NCBI GenBank assembly: GCA_963966185.1
Contig: CAWZYM010000217.1
Coordinates: 124,001 to 188,000, forward strand
DNA from: Rhabditoides inermis
Taxonomy: Eukaryota > Nematoda > Chromadorea > Rhabditida > Rhabditidae
Length of the DNA stretch: 64,000 bases
Direction of reading: 5' to 3'
This document shows positions 39,227 to 50,600 of this stretch, piece after piece. The first letter of the stretch is position 1; each line of letters opens with the position of its first letter. The translations under genes were made by a program, and so were the position numbers. Under the pieces are notes generated by a model, which saw nothing but the letters and a program-made list of their open reading frames with translations, had not been told where the DNA came from and did not search any database.

Positions 39227-42031
39227 TCCCCCTATAAAATTTGCTATGGTGTCTGCGTGTTTGTCGTTCCTCATTTGCACAGAGCTTCCCGCTACAGCTA
39301 CTGGAATGTGGTTTCAGACTCAAGCTCAGTTGGTACCTGAGATGCAGGATTCTATCTGACAGCTCATTTGCATAACTCCTTATAGGGGTTTACTAAGAAT
39401 TCGCCAATCGAACATAGAATCTGACCGATGATTATTCTATGTAAAGTATGCTTCGTTTTTGAGTTACTGAGTTCTCCTTTTAGAGTTAGGCTACGGTAGA
39501 GATCGTGATTTAAATTTTAGTATTTCACCTCAATTGCATACCTCCAAATACAGTTAATTTGTATCTCTGTCAGTTTTGATGCTACAAGTAAACGAAAAAG
39601 TAAACAAGTTCAAAACTTATTCTAAATGTGTCTAAGATGCACTAGAAGATGAGTTGGTTCGTTGGTTCCTAGATTCTCGTGCAGCAAAAGATCAAATTCA
39701 GTCCCTTCATTAGAACCAAGTCGATTCCTTTGTGGCCGATTCCTTGGTCTGCAGGGTTTTATGCACTTTTGAACGATCGCCACGTCTTCAGATTCAGTCG
39801 TGGTAGATTCTGAGAACTGTCAGTGATTCTAGACGTGTATCACTATGCGTTCGATTAGTCTCGACTATCTAACACTTTTCTACGATTTATTACGAATTTT
39901 CAAAGTTTTCGGTCCTTGAACCCGAATGGTGCAATGACCGTCTTTTTTTTCAATGGAAGTTGGCCGAAATTTCGGCCGTTGGCCGATATTTCGGCCGCCC
40001 ATCGTCTGGTCGCTTACGACTCATTGGGAATGTCATAACTTTCGTTTATGTCACAATTGAGAGTTGGATTTCATAATTTATTGATCAGTACACTCATATC
40101 ATCTACTATGAATATTTTCAGAATTTTATCTAAGTTTTGAATTTTTGAAGTTTCCACCGCCTCCCCCTATAAAATTTGCTATGGTGTCTGCGTGTTTGTC
40201 GTTCCTCATTTGCACAGAGCTTCCCGCTACAGCTACTGGAATGTGGTTTCAGACTCAAGCTCAGTTGGTACCTGAGATGCAGGATTCTATCTGACAGCTC
40301 ATTTGCATAACTCCTTATAGGGGTTTACTAAGAATTCGCCAATCGAACATAGAATCTGACCGATGATTATTCTATGTAAAGTATGCTTCGTTTTTGAGTT
40401 ACTGAGTTCTCCTTTTAGAGTTAGGCTACGGTAGAGATCGTGATTTAAATTTTAGTATTTCACCTCAATTGCATACCTCCAAATACAGTTAATTTGTATC
40501 TCTGTCAGTTTTGATGCTACAAGTAAACGAAAAAGTAAACAAGTTCAAAACTTATTCTAAATGTGTCTAAGATGCACTAGAAGATGAGTTGGTTCGTTGG
40601 TTCCTAGATTCTCGTGCAGCAAAAGATCAAATTCAGTCCCTTCATTAGAACCAAGTCGATTCCTTTGTGGCCGATTCCTTGGTCTGCAGGGTTTTATGCA
40701 CTTTTGAACGATCGCCACGTCTTCAGATTCAGTCGTGGTAGATTCTGAGAACTGTCAGTGATTCTAGACGTGTATCACTATGCGTTCGATTAGTCTCGAC
40801 TATCTAACACTTTTCTACGATTTATTACGAATTTTCAAAGTTTTCGGTCCTTGAACCCGAATGGTGCAATGACCGTCTTTTTTTTCAATGGAAGTTGGCC
40901 GAAATTTCGGCCGTTGGCCGATATTTCGGCCGCCCATCGTCTGGTCGCTTACGACTCATTGGGAATGTCATAACTTTCGTTTATGTCACAATTGAGAGTT
41001 GGATTTCATAATTTATTGATCAGTACACTCATATCATCTACTATGAATATTTTCAGAATTTTATCTAAGTTTTGAATTTTTGAAGTTTCCACCGCCTCCC
41101 CCTATAAAATTTGCTATGGTGTCTGCGTGTTTGTCGTTCCTCATTTGCACAGAGCTTCCCGCTACAGCTACTGGAATGTGGTTTCAGACTCAAGCTCAGT
41201 TGGTACCTGAGATGCAGGATTCTATCTGACAGCTCATTTGCATAACTCCTTATAGGGGTTTACTAAGAATTCGCCAATCGAACATAGAATCTGACCGATG
41301 ATTATTCTATGTAAAGTATGCTTCGTTTTTGAGTTACTGAGTTCTCCTTTTAGAGTTAGGCTACGGTAGAGATCGTGATTTAAATTTTAGTATTTCACCT
41401 CAATTGCATACCTCCAAATACAGTTAATTTGTATCTCTGTCAGTTTTGATGCTACAAGTAAACGAAAAAGTAAACAAGTTCAAAACTTATTCTAAATGTG
41501 TCTAAGATGCACTAGAAGATGAGTTGGTTCGTTGGTTCCTAGATTCTCGTGCAGCAAAAGATCAAATTCAGTCCCTTCATTAGAACCAAGTCGATTCCTT
41601 TGTGGCCGATTCCTTGGTCTGCAGGGTTTTATGCACTTTTGAACGATCGCCACGTCTTCAGATTCAGTCGTGGTAGATTCTGAGAACTGTCAGTGATTCT
41701 AGACGTGTATCACTATGCGTTCGATTAGTCTCGACTATCTAACACTTTTCTACGATTTATTACGAATTTTCAAAGTTTTCGGTCCTTGAACCCGAATGGT
41801 GCAATGACCGTCTTTTTTTTCAATGGAAGTTGGCCGAAATTTCGGCCGTTGGCCGATATTTCGGCCGCCCATCGTCTGGTCGCTTACGACTCATTGGGAA
41901 TGTCATAACTTTCGTTTATGTCACAATTGAGAGTTGGATTTCATAATTTATTGATCAGTACACTCATATCATCTACTATGAATATTTTCAGAATTTTATC
42001 TAAGTTTTGAATTTTTGAAGTTTCCACCGCC
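39227..42031 (+). repeat. A3 array: three 935-bp monomers
   Basis: Monomers at 39227-40161, 40162-41096 and 41097-42031, each exactly 935 bp and each starting at TCCCCCTATA. They appear identical to one another. Compared with A they have AATCGAAC for TTTGAAC, TTTGTGGCC for TTCGTGGCC, GACTATC for GACTCTC, two extra T in a run, and about 50 extra bases after GGCCGATATT (for example 39990-40039). The extra bases include a second GATATTTCGGCCG half-palindrome. No B segment is present. The array ends exactly where element C begins with TC. An overlapping 69-codon frame at 39150-39359 spans the D/A3 junction and looks fortuitous. Confidence 0.94.
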
Positions 42032-42660
42032 TCGCCCTGCGAGGGCTATATAAAATTTGCTATGGTCGTTGTGTGTCTGTTTTTCACAGCATCTAGCTCA
42101 CTGACTATTACACCTACACAGCTCATACTCTGAACTTAACATTCTTATGTTGACCGCATGCAATCGTTTCATTTTCACAATCACAGCCTTACTTACCGTA
42201 TAACTTTACTAAGAACTTGACATAACCTGAAAAACTTTTGACCCATATGCTCAGTCCATGTTTCAAGATCTGGTTCTCATACTGTAAACTTAGACTTAGC
42301 ACACTATATTGACTTGACACACGTCACTAGGACTCATTCCGATAACTCCTTATATGGGTTTATATAGAATATCCAAAATTTCAGAAGGACATAACTCAAT
42401 ACTGAAGAAACATTTCACACTCAAACTACAAACTAAAGATCAACTAATCACTCTTAACAGACACACATCAACATAGGTTTCTATCTGATTTCCTTAAATG
42501 GGTTCACTAACAACTCGGTCCACTTCTATGTAAACCTACCTTCAAATTTTATATTTTGTCATGAAACTCGCACAGTAACATGAAACATGCATGATATTTA
42601 CAGTTTTAAAGTTTCGCTTCAAAAAACCAGTTCAAAAAAGTTTTACAGCATTTTTCATTT

Positions 42661-43430
42661 TCTGACAGGATCAATCACGTAAGATGCAAAACGCAAAAAC
42701 CTTGAATATCTTTGTTACTTTTAAAGACTAAAATTTCAAACTTTAGCTGATGATAGAAGACACTTGGCCGTTCACACCATTTCAATTTCAAGTGAAATAC
42801 TCATTCCGTTTTCAAAATATAAATATTCAAATTTTCGTAGAAATTTTACATTTTTGATCATAACTTCTTTCATTTTCAATATTAATTTTTCAAATTTTTA
42901 TGATAAATCACTATCTATGACACAATCAACACAAACACGTATGCTCAACCCTATTACTGAAAATAAAAATCATATTTCATCATTCATTAGATCAACTGCA
43001 ATCTCTTACTATCTAAGAGTTGAGACCTGGATTTTGCACAGTAATTCATAACTCAAAAACTAATATTTACTGACAAAGATTCAGATTTTTCGCTTCACTG
43101 TGGAAGGATTTCACTTTTTCAAAAAACCTTGATTTTCAACCAAATGTGGCTCATTTTTGCAGTTGAGCATATTGACCGCTGACAGGATCAATCAGGTAAG
43201 ATGCAAAACGTAAAATACAGTACAACTATGTTTCAACTTTATAGAAAAATGATTAATTATCTCATCCCTTGCACCAATGACACCTTAGGGTCTGAGTACC
43301 TGCCAGGTACCATCTCACCTGTCGCCTCTCACATGTCACCTGAGATAAATTAGCATAAACTTCAAATTTCACTTTACGACCCTGTAACTTTTGTCTAGAT
43401 GAGAGTTGACACCTGGATTTTTTTTTATTT
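42661..43430 (+). repeat. Decayed direct duplication inside element C
   Basis: The block CTGACAGGATCAATCA followed by GTAAGATGCAAAACG occurs at 42662 and 43179 (517 bp apart). A second paired block, GAGTTGAGACCTGGATTTT at about 43017 and GAGTTGACACCTGGATTTT at about 43405, keeps the same order. The spacing between the two blocks differs (about 355 versus 226 bp), so one copy has lost or the other gained sequence. A short perfect inverted repeat, GTACCTG-C-CAGGTAC, lies at 43296-43310. Confidence 0.7.
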
Positions 43431-43609
43431 AATTATCACTACCGTAAAACCATTATTCATGAAATATTTCAGATTTGTATTTATTGTTTGAATTTTAATT
43501 AATTTTTCAATTTCCGCTTTTTTAATACTCAGAAATGTTATAAAATTTATAACTTGTTTTTTGAGGTAGAAGGTTCATACTTGGTACAGGTAACAAGTAA
43601 ATAATTAAT

Positions 43610-43900
43610 TTTTTTTAGGTAAACAACTCAGGTCAACAAGTAAACAAAAATGTAAACAACTCCAAATCTCCTGATTTTGATATCTAATCGATACTAAACC
43701 TTCAGGAGAGTTAAGGTATAGTGTTTACAGGTCATGTAAACAAGTAAACAAAACTGTAAACAAGTCCGAAACTGTAGATTTTGATATCTAAAGTGTACTA
43801 GACTCAATGAAGAGTTTGTATCTGTTGTTTACATGACAAGTAAACAAGTAAACAAAGTTGAAAAAAACTCCAAAACTAGAGATTTTGATGTCTCATGTGT
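43610..43900 (+). repeat. 104-bp minisatellite inside element C
   Basis: Copies begin at 43652 (GTAAACAACTCC), 43756 (GTAAACAAGTCC) and about 43857 (degenerate). They share the TCTAA, GTACTAGAC, TTGTTTACA and GTAAACAAGTAAACAA blocks with the element D minisatellite but are more diverged, with GATTTTGATATCTAA in place of AAAGGTATCTAA. Confidence 0.85.
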
Positions 43901-43945
43901 ACTAGACCCATAGGAGAATTCAGATTTGAAGTTTTGATGAGTTAA

Positions 43946-44057
43946 CGCTCCGAGGCTCGCGCGCCGAAGGCGCGCGAGCCTCGGAGCGCAGTGCGGCGGC
44001 GAAGCCGCCGCCACTAGCGGGCCGGAGGCGAGCGAAGCGAGCCTCCGGCCCGCTAGT
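43946..44057 (+). other. Three perfect GAA-centred hairpins and CTAG terminus
   Basis: First: a perfect 20-bp stem around GAA (43946-43988). Second: an 8-bp GCGGCGGC stem around GAA (43993-44011). Third: a perfect 17-bp stem, ACTAGCGGGCCGGAGGC with its complement, spanning 44013-44057 around an 11-base centre that itself contains GC-GAA-GC. The last stem includes the CTAG at 44053-44056, so the terminus itself lies in the base of the hairpin. A hairpin just inside a CTRR end is the known Helitron 3' signal. Confidence 0.88.
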
Positions 44058-44174
44058 TCCCCCTTTCATACTAAATTTTACTATGGTGTCTGTCTGTCTG
44101 TCTTTCCGGATCGATATCTCTCTTCAAAACTAATCCTACTTGTTGAATTTTTCAAAAAAGTTTTCTCTTATACT

Positions 44175-45020
44175 AATATCGCAAAATTCCAAATATCTCG
44201 TCAATAGCGATCTCCTAATCATAATTATCACCTAATCTCTTAACTATGGAGAAAAATTTCAAAATACTTCAAATTGAACGAAACTTGGAGGGTAGGTGAA
44301 TCGACCTAGAAAAAATCGATAGCCGCGATACCAGCTGCCTGTGACCTCATCTTCATGCCCAAATAGGCGAATGTACCCAAAATGCACCCAAAATTCATGA
44401 TCTTCGATTTCTATAAAAATTGAATAGAAGAAAGATTACGTATGATAGATTATAGAAACTGGTTTCCTTTTTCGAAAAGTCACCAAATATGGCGAATATG
44501 ATCGACTTTTCGTACAGACGAGATAGAGGGTCCAATTTGTAAACTTAAGCTTTTATGGGCAAAAAAGCCCTTCTGTCAAATTTTCAGAACGATCGAATTT
44601 TGTCTTCATACAGTATTAGACATTTTCTGAGCGCGCGTTACTTGCTGGGGTCGCGCCCACCGGATTGCTCGCTACCAGCCGCCAGGTCAACCGATCGATA
44701 TCGAATAGTTGGCATTCGCAATCACTGACCCATATCCACTCAGTTGTGTAGTTAGTAGTTTTTGATAGAAATATGTCTAAATATAACAAGAATGAATTGA
44801 GTCAGTGGAAAAAGACAAAATTTCTATCTTCAACGAATGACTTTGACAAAACGAAACGTTGAAGGTTGAAAGTTAAGTAAATTGTTTCTAGACATCAATA
44901 GATAGTGTTTTCCAACGATGAAATCAACCTCAAACTGTTTCAAACTCCTTCACACGTGCGCACAACGTGTTAGGGCGCGCCAGCCGGCTTCTTTTCTCGA
45001 AGTCATTGTAGACGTAATAT
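44175..45020 (+). repeat. Element I internal direct duplication, copy 1
   Basis: Starts ATATCGCAAAATTCC and matches 46412-47270 along its length, about 2.24 kb apart, with clear divergence by eye. Conserved blocks include CTTAACTATGGAGAA, AACGAAACTTGGAGGGTAGG, TCGATAGCCGCGATACCAGC, CTTGCTGGGGTCGCGCCC, TTGCTCGCTACCAGCCGC and AGGGCGCGCCAGCCGG. No open frame runs through it. Function unknown. The GC-rich islands in AT-rich sequence stand out. Confidence 0.9.
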
Positions 45021-45179
45021 AGAACTGTGTACTGTATATATAAGTTTCGAGTTTATTACCTGTACTCTTGTACATATTCAGCCTGAAATTCCGCTTTTCG
45101 ATGCAGTACAGTGTCGAGTGGAAGTGAGGTGAGGTGAGAATCGAGTTCACCTTACATGTCATTTGGTAAGCACAGGCGA

Positions 45180-45405
45180 TCAAATTATATTTTCAGAACG
45201 TGAGAGAGTAGACAGAAGGGAAAGAAAACAGTAGATAAGAGATTAGTACTTTCTGTTTAAAAAAGTTTTTACATAACTGTCTCTCGAAAGTCGCAGTGAC
45301 TACTGCAGATGTGAGAATAGAAGAGTAGACAGAAGGTGCCATAGTACTGTCTCTAGAAAGTTGTTGTCATCGATGCAGAGACGTGAGAATAGACAAGAAA
45401 AAGAC

Positions 45406-45460
<55 letters not shown>

Positions 45461-45611
45461 GGAGGAGAAGGAGGGAAGAGAGAGAGTAGGCATAACTGTC
45501 TCTCGAAAGTCGCAGTGACTGCTGCAGACGTGAGAGTAGAAGAGTAGACAAAAGGTAACATAGTACTTTTTCTAGAATGTTGTTGTCACCGCTGCGAAGA
45601 CGTGAGATTGG

Positions 45612-45664
<53 letters not shown>

Positions 45665-46400
45665 AGAAAGGAGGGAGAATAGGCATAACTGTCTCTCCAT
45701 AGTCGCAGTGACTGCTGTAGATGTGAGAGTAGAAGAGTAGACAGAAGGTGCCATAGTACTGTCTCTAGAAAATTGTTGTCACCGATGCGGAGACGTGAGA
45801 ATAGACAAGAGAGAGAAAGATGGGGAGAGAGAGAGAAGGTAGGAGAGAGAAAAGAGGAGAGAGAAGGGAGAGTAGACATAACTGTCTTTCGAAAGTCGCA
45901 GTGATAGTGATTACTGCAGATGTGAAAGTAAGAGTGGAAGAGGTGACGAAAGGTGAAAGTAGACAGAAGAAAACATAGTAATGTCTCTAGAAAGTTTTTG
46001 TCACATTGAAAGAAAAAGATGCAGTAGACAAACAAGAGCATATGTAGTATTAGTATTGTCTCTAGAAAGTTGACAGTAGAGTAGACAATAGAGAATATAA
46101 TACTGTTTCTAGAGAACATAATACTGAAAGAGAAAGAGAAAGAGAGAAAGAGATAGGGAGACAGTGGTGGAGGGAGAAGAGAGAGAGGAGAGATAGGGGA
46201 AAGTAGAACTGTGTCGAGGGGAGAGAGAGAGAGAGAGAAAGAGAGAAAGAGAGAGAGAGAGAGGGGGGCGGGGGGGGGGAGGAGGAGGGAGATAGGATGG
46301 AAAGTAGACAGAACAGTGTAGAGGAGAAAGAGATGGGGCGGTGTACATCTGTGAAACATAAAATAGGTGAAAAAGAAGTAGGAGAGATAGTTAGAAAAGA
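45180..46400 (+). repeat. GA-rich zone with ancestral-looking 64-bp-type units
   Basis: Four longer repeats start CATAACTGTCT at 45272, 45491, 45684 and 45877 (219, 193 and 193 bp apart). Each has two sub-units related to the 64-bp monomer (CTGTCTCTAGAAAGTTG, CGATGCAGAGACGTGAGA, GTAGACA), followed by a (GA)n tract (for example 45408-45454 and 45615-45659). A long GA block and a G-rich run follow at 46215-46290. The HSE-like site is imperfect here (CTCTAGAAA rather than TTCTAGAA). Confidence 0.88.
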
Positions 46401-46411
46401 CAAAAAAAAAT

Positions 46412-47270
46412 ATATCGCAAATCTCCAAATCTCGTCAATAGCGATCTTCTGATCATAGTTATCACCTAATCTCTTAACTATGGAGAACATTTTCAAAATG
46501 CTTCAAATTGAACGAAACTTGGAGGGTAGGTGAATCGACCTAGAAAAAATCGATAGCCGCGATACCAGCCGACTGTGACCTCATCTTCATGCCCAAATAT
46601 GCGAATGTACCCAAAACGCACCCAAAATTCATGATCTTCGATTTCTATAAAAATTAAATAGAAGATAGATTACGTAAAAGAGAGTATAGAAACTTGTTTC
46701 ATTTTTCGAAAAGTCGCGAAATAAAGCAAATATGATCGACTTTTCGTACAGGCAATATAGATTGTCCAATTTGTAAACTTAAGCTTTTATGGACAAACAA
46801 ACCCTACTGTCAAAGTTTTAGAACAATCGGACTTTATCTTCATATGATATAAGATCATTTTTGAGTGCGCGCTACTTGCTGGGGTCGCGCCCTCCGGGTT
46901 GCTCGCTACCAGCCGCGAGGTCAACAGATCGATGTCAATTAGTTGGCATTCGCAATTACTGACCCATATCCACACAGTGGTGCGTTAGTTCAATAGAAAC
47001 ACGTGTAAATAATCTCATTAATAGATTGATTCAGTTGAAAAAAGACAAAATTTCTAGCTTCAACGCATAACTTCAACGAAACGAAGAGTTGAAGATTGGA
47101 AAACACAAGTAAAGCTTTGCAAGACGAGTTCAGTAGTTATATGATGGTTTGAAAAGATCAAACAAACTTCAAACTTTATCAAACTACTTCAAACATGTGC
47201 ACAACACGTAGGGCGCGCCCACCGGCGTATTTTCTCTCAGCCGTGGCAAACGAGGTCATTATATGTGTAT
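46412..47270 (+). repeat. Element I internal direct duplication, copy 2
   Basis: Second copy of the ~850-bp block, with the same order of conserved motifs (TGGGGTCGCGCCCTCCGG here versus TGGGGTCGCGCCCACCGG in copy 1) and many substitutions. The block therefore duplicated well before elements I and II separated. Confidence 0.9.
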
Positions 47271-47354
47271 GATAGAAATACGGATTGAGAACAGTGACCG
47301 ATCGGGTACATAGTGTTGTAGAAAAAAACTTTCATTGTCATCCTCTTTCATACT

Positions 47355-47695
47355 ACTTCTAAGCAAGCGCAGATTATGCGAGGGGCGTGCCAGCCGGCGT
47401 GCTTTCTGTCAGCCGTCGCATGAAAAGGTCACTGCATTGTAGACATATATTTATTCTTTTTTTTGTTTTGTTAATAGAACATTGTTTTATCGAGACTGTT
47501 ATGCTCTCGTTATTACTGAAAAACGCGTGTCTTTTGAGCAGTTCAGTAAAGAATGAAAGTGAGGTGAGGTGAGCATCAAGTGCAAGACTCATTCCAAATT
47601 ACGACGACTGTGATAAAATAATGAATGATATCTGTAATTTATGTTGAGTCATAGTTTTTTTTTACATGAGTTGCTACCCTTTTTAATTTAATAGA
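47355..47695 (+). repeat. Partial third copy of the duplicated block end
   Basis: GGGGCGTGCCAGCCGGCGTG (47381-47400), a TCATTGTAGACGTAATAT-like stretch and GTGAGGTGAGGTGAG (about 47560) match the end of copy 1 (44965-45150). The remainder to 47695 is AT-rich filler before the satellite. Small frames on both strands here overlap and look fortuitous. Confidence 0.7.
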
Positions 47696-47699
47696 ACTA

Positions 47700-50600
47700 G
47701 ACAGCAGAAAGCATACAACTGCTTCTAGAAAAGTGATGTGATCGATGCAAAGACGTGAGAGTAGACAGAAGAGAGCATAAAATTGTTTCTAGAAAAGCGA
47801 TTTGATCGATGCAGCGACGTGAGAGTAGACAAAAGAGAGCATAAAACTGTTTCTAGAAAAGTGATGTGGTCGATGCAGAGACGTGACAGTAGACAGAAGA
47901 GAGCATGAAATTGTTTCTAGAAAAGTGATTTGATCGATGCAGAGACGTGAGAGTAGACAGAAGAGAGCATAGAACTGTTTCTAGAAAAGCGATTTGATCG
48001 ATGCAGCGACGTGAGAGTAGACAAAAGAGAGCATAAAACTGTTTCTAGAAAAGTGATGTGGTCGATGCAGAGACGTGAGAGTAGACAGAAGAGAGCATAG
48101 AATTGTTTCTAGAAAAGTGATTTGATCGATGCAGAGACGTGAGAGTAGACAGAAGAGAGCATAGAACTGTTTCTAAAAAAGCGATTTGATCGATGCAGCG
48201 ACGTGAGAGTAGACAGAAGAGAGCATAAAAATGTTTCTAGAAAAGTGATGTGGTCGATGCAGAGACGTGAGAGTAGACAGAAGAGAGCATAAAACTGTTT
48301 CTAGAAAAGTGATGTGATCGATGCAGAGACGTGAGAGTAGACAGAAGAGAGCATACAATTGTTTCTAGAAAAGTGATTTGATCGATGCAGAGACGTGAGA
48401 GTAGACCGAAGAGAGCATACAACTGTTTTTAGAAAAGTGATGTGATCGATGCAGAGACGTGAGAGTAGACAGAAGAGAGCATACAACTGTTTCTAGAAAA
48501 GTGATTTGATCGATGCAGAGACGTGAGAGTAGACAGAGGAGAGCATACAACTGTTTCTAGAAAAGTGATGTGATCGATGAAGAGACGTGAGAGTAGACAG
48601 AAGGGAGCATACAACTGTTTCTAGAAAAGTGATGTGATCGATGCAGAGACGTGAGAGTAGACAGAAGGGAGCATACAACTGTTTCTAGAAAAGTGATGTG
48701 GTCGATGCAGAGACGTGAGAGTAGACAGAAGAGAGCATAGAATTGTTTCTAGAAAAGTGATTTGATCGATGAGGAGACGTGAGAGTAGACAAAAGAGAGC
48801 ATAAAACTGTTTCTAGAAAAGTGATGTGGTCGATGCAGAGACGTGAGAGTAGACAGAAGAGAGCATAAAATTGTTTCTAGAAAAGTGATTTGATCGATGC
48901 AGAGACGTGAGAGTAGACAGAAGAGAGCATAGAACTGTTTCTAAAAAAGCGATTTGATCGATGCAGCGACGTGAGAGTAGACAGAAGAAAGCATAAAAAT
49001 GTTTCTAGAAAAGTGATGTGGTCGATGCAGAGACGTGAGAGTAGACAGAAGAAGGCATAAAACTGTTTCTAGAAAAGTGATGTGGTCGATGCAGAGACGT
49101 GAGAGTAGACAGAAGAGAGCATAGAATTGTTTCTAGAAAAGTGATTTGATCGATGCAGAGACGTGAGAGTAGACAGAAGAGAGCATAGAACTGTTTCTAA
49201 AAAAGCGATTTGATCGATGCAGCGACGTGAGAGTAGACAGAAAAGAGCATAAAAATGTTTCTAGAAAAGTGATGTGGTCGATGCAGAGACGTGAGAGTAG
49301 ACAGAAGAGAGCATAAAACTGTTTCTTGAAAAGTGATGTGATCGATGCAGAGACGTGAGAGTAGACAGAAGAGAGCATACAATTGTTTCTAGAAAAGTGA
49401 TTTGATCGATGCAGAGACGTGAGAGTAGACCGAAGAGAGCATACAACTGTTTTTAGAAAAGTGATGTGATCGATGCAGAGACGTGAGAGTAGACAGAAGA
49501 GAGCATACAACTGTTACTAGAAAAGTGATTTGATCGATGCAGAGACGTGAGAGTAGACAGAGGAGAGCATACAACTGTTTCTAGAAAAGTGATGTGATCG
49601 ATGCAGAGACGTGAGAGTAGACAGAAGAGAGCATAGAATTGTTTCTAGAAAAGTGATTTGATCGATGAGGAGACGTGAGAGTAGACAAAAGAGAGCATAA
49701 AACTGTTTCTAGAAAAGTGATGTGGTCGATGCAGAGACGTGAGAGTAGACAGAAGAGAGCATAAAATTGTTTCTAGAAAAGTGATTTGATCGATGCAGAG
49801 ACGTGAGAGTAGACAGAAGAGAGCATAGAACTGTTTCTAAAAAAGCGATTTGATCGATGCAGCGACGTGAGAGTAGACAGAAGAGAGCATACAACTGTTT
49901 CTAGAAAAGTGATGTGATCGATGCAGAGACGTGAGAGTAGACAGAAGAGAGCATACAATTGTTTCTAGAAAAGTGATGTGATCGATGCAGAGACGTGAGA
50001 GTAGACAGAAGAGAGCATACAATTGTTTCTAGAAAAGTGATTTGATCGATGCAGAGACGTGAGAGTAGACAGAAGAGAGCATAAAACTGTTTCTAGAAAA
50101 GTGATGTGATCGATGCAGAGACGTGAGAGTAGACCGAAGAGAGCATACAACTGTTTCTAGAAAAGTGATGTGATCGATGCAGAGACGTGAGAGTAGACAA
50201 AAGAGAGCATACAACTGTTTCTAGAAAAGTGATGTGATCGATGCAGAGACGTGAGAGTAGACAGAAGAGAGCATACAACTGTTTCTAGAAAAGTGATTTG
50301 ATCGATGCAGAGACGTGAGAGTAGACAGAGGAGAGCATACAACTGTTTCTAGAAAAGTGATGTGATCGATGCAGAGACGTGAGAGTAGACAGAAGGGAGC
50401 ATACAACTGTTTCTAGAAAAGTGTTGTGATCGATGCAGAGACGTAAGAGTAGACAGAAGGGAGCATACAACTGTTTCTAGAAAAGTGATGTGGTCGATGC
50501 AGAGACGTGAGAGTAGACAAAAGAGAGCATAGAATTGTTTCTAGAAAAGTGATTTGATCGATGAGGAGACGTGAGAGTAGACAAAAGAGAGCATAAAAAT

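Larger units (their letters stand above)
42032..44056 (+). mobile_element. Element C: 2.0-kb Helitron/HINE-like element
   Basis: It starts TCGCCCTGCGAGGGC (with a small GCCCT-GCG-AGGGC hairpin), then TATATAAAATTTGCTATGG and GTGTGTCTG, replacing A3 sequence exactly at its TC. A diverged A-like block is visible at about 42330-42370 (AACTCCTTATATGGGTTTA) and again near 42490. The centre (42400-43560) is AT-rich with no convincing gene; a 95-codon frame at 42764-43051 has low complexity and I do not support it. Next come a 104-bp minisatellite (43610-43900) and three strong hairpins ending in CTAG (44053-44056). The next element starts one base later. No transposase is encoded, so it is non-autonomous. 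Confidence 0.68.

Noticed and set aside
39150..39359. 69-codon plus-strand frame starting in the GC-rich hairpins of element D
   Set aside because: It crosses the D/A3 junction, its first half is hairpin sequence, and the rest is A monomer, which has no such start in the other units.
42764..43051. 95-codon frame in element C
   Set aside because: AT-rich low-complexity sequence, with no recognisable domain and no copy elsewhere in the window to test conservation.
45300..46500. Long minus-strand open frames (up to 280 codons here, 400 codons at 54756-55958)
   Set aside because: They are Ser/Leu-rich products of GA/TC microsatellites, overlap in several frames at once, and change length between elements I and II when GA tracts slip.
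46440..46520. Hammerhead ribozyme in the duplicated block (CTGATCA with ACGAAAC downstream)
   Set aside because: The core CTGANGA is not matched (CTGATCA), and I could not place the three stems.
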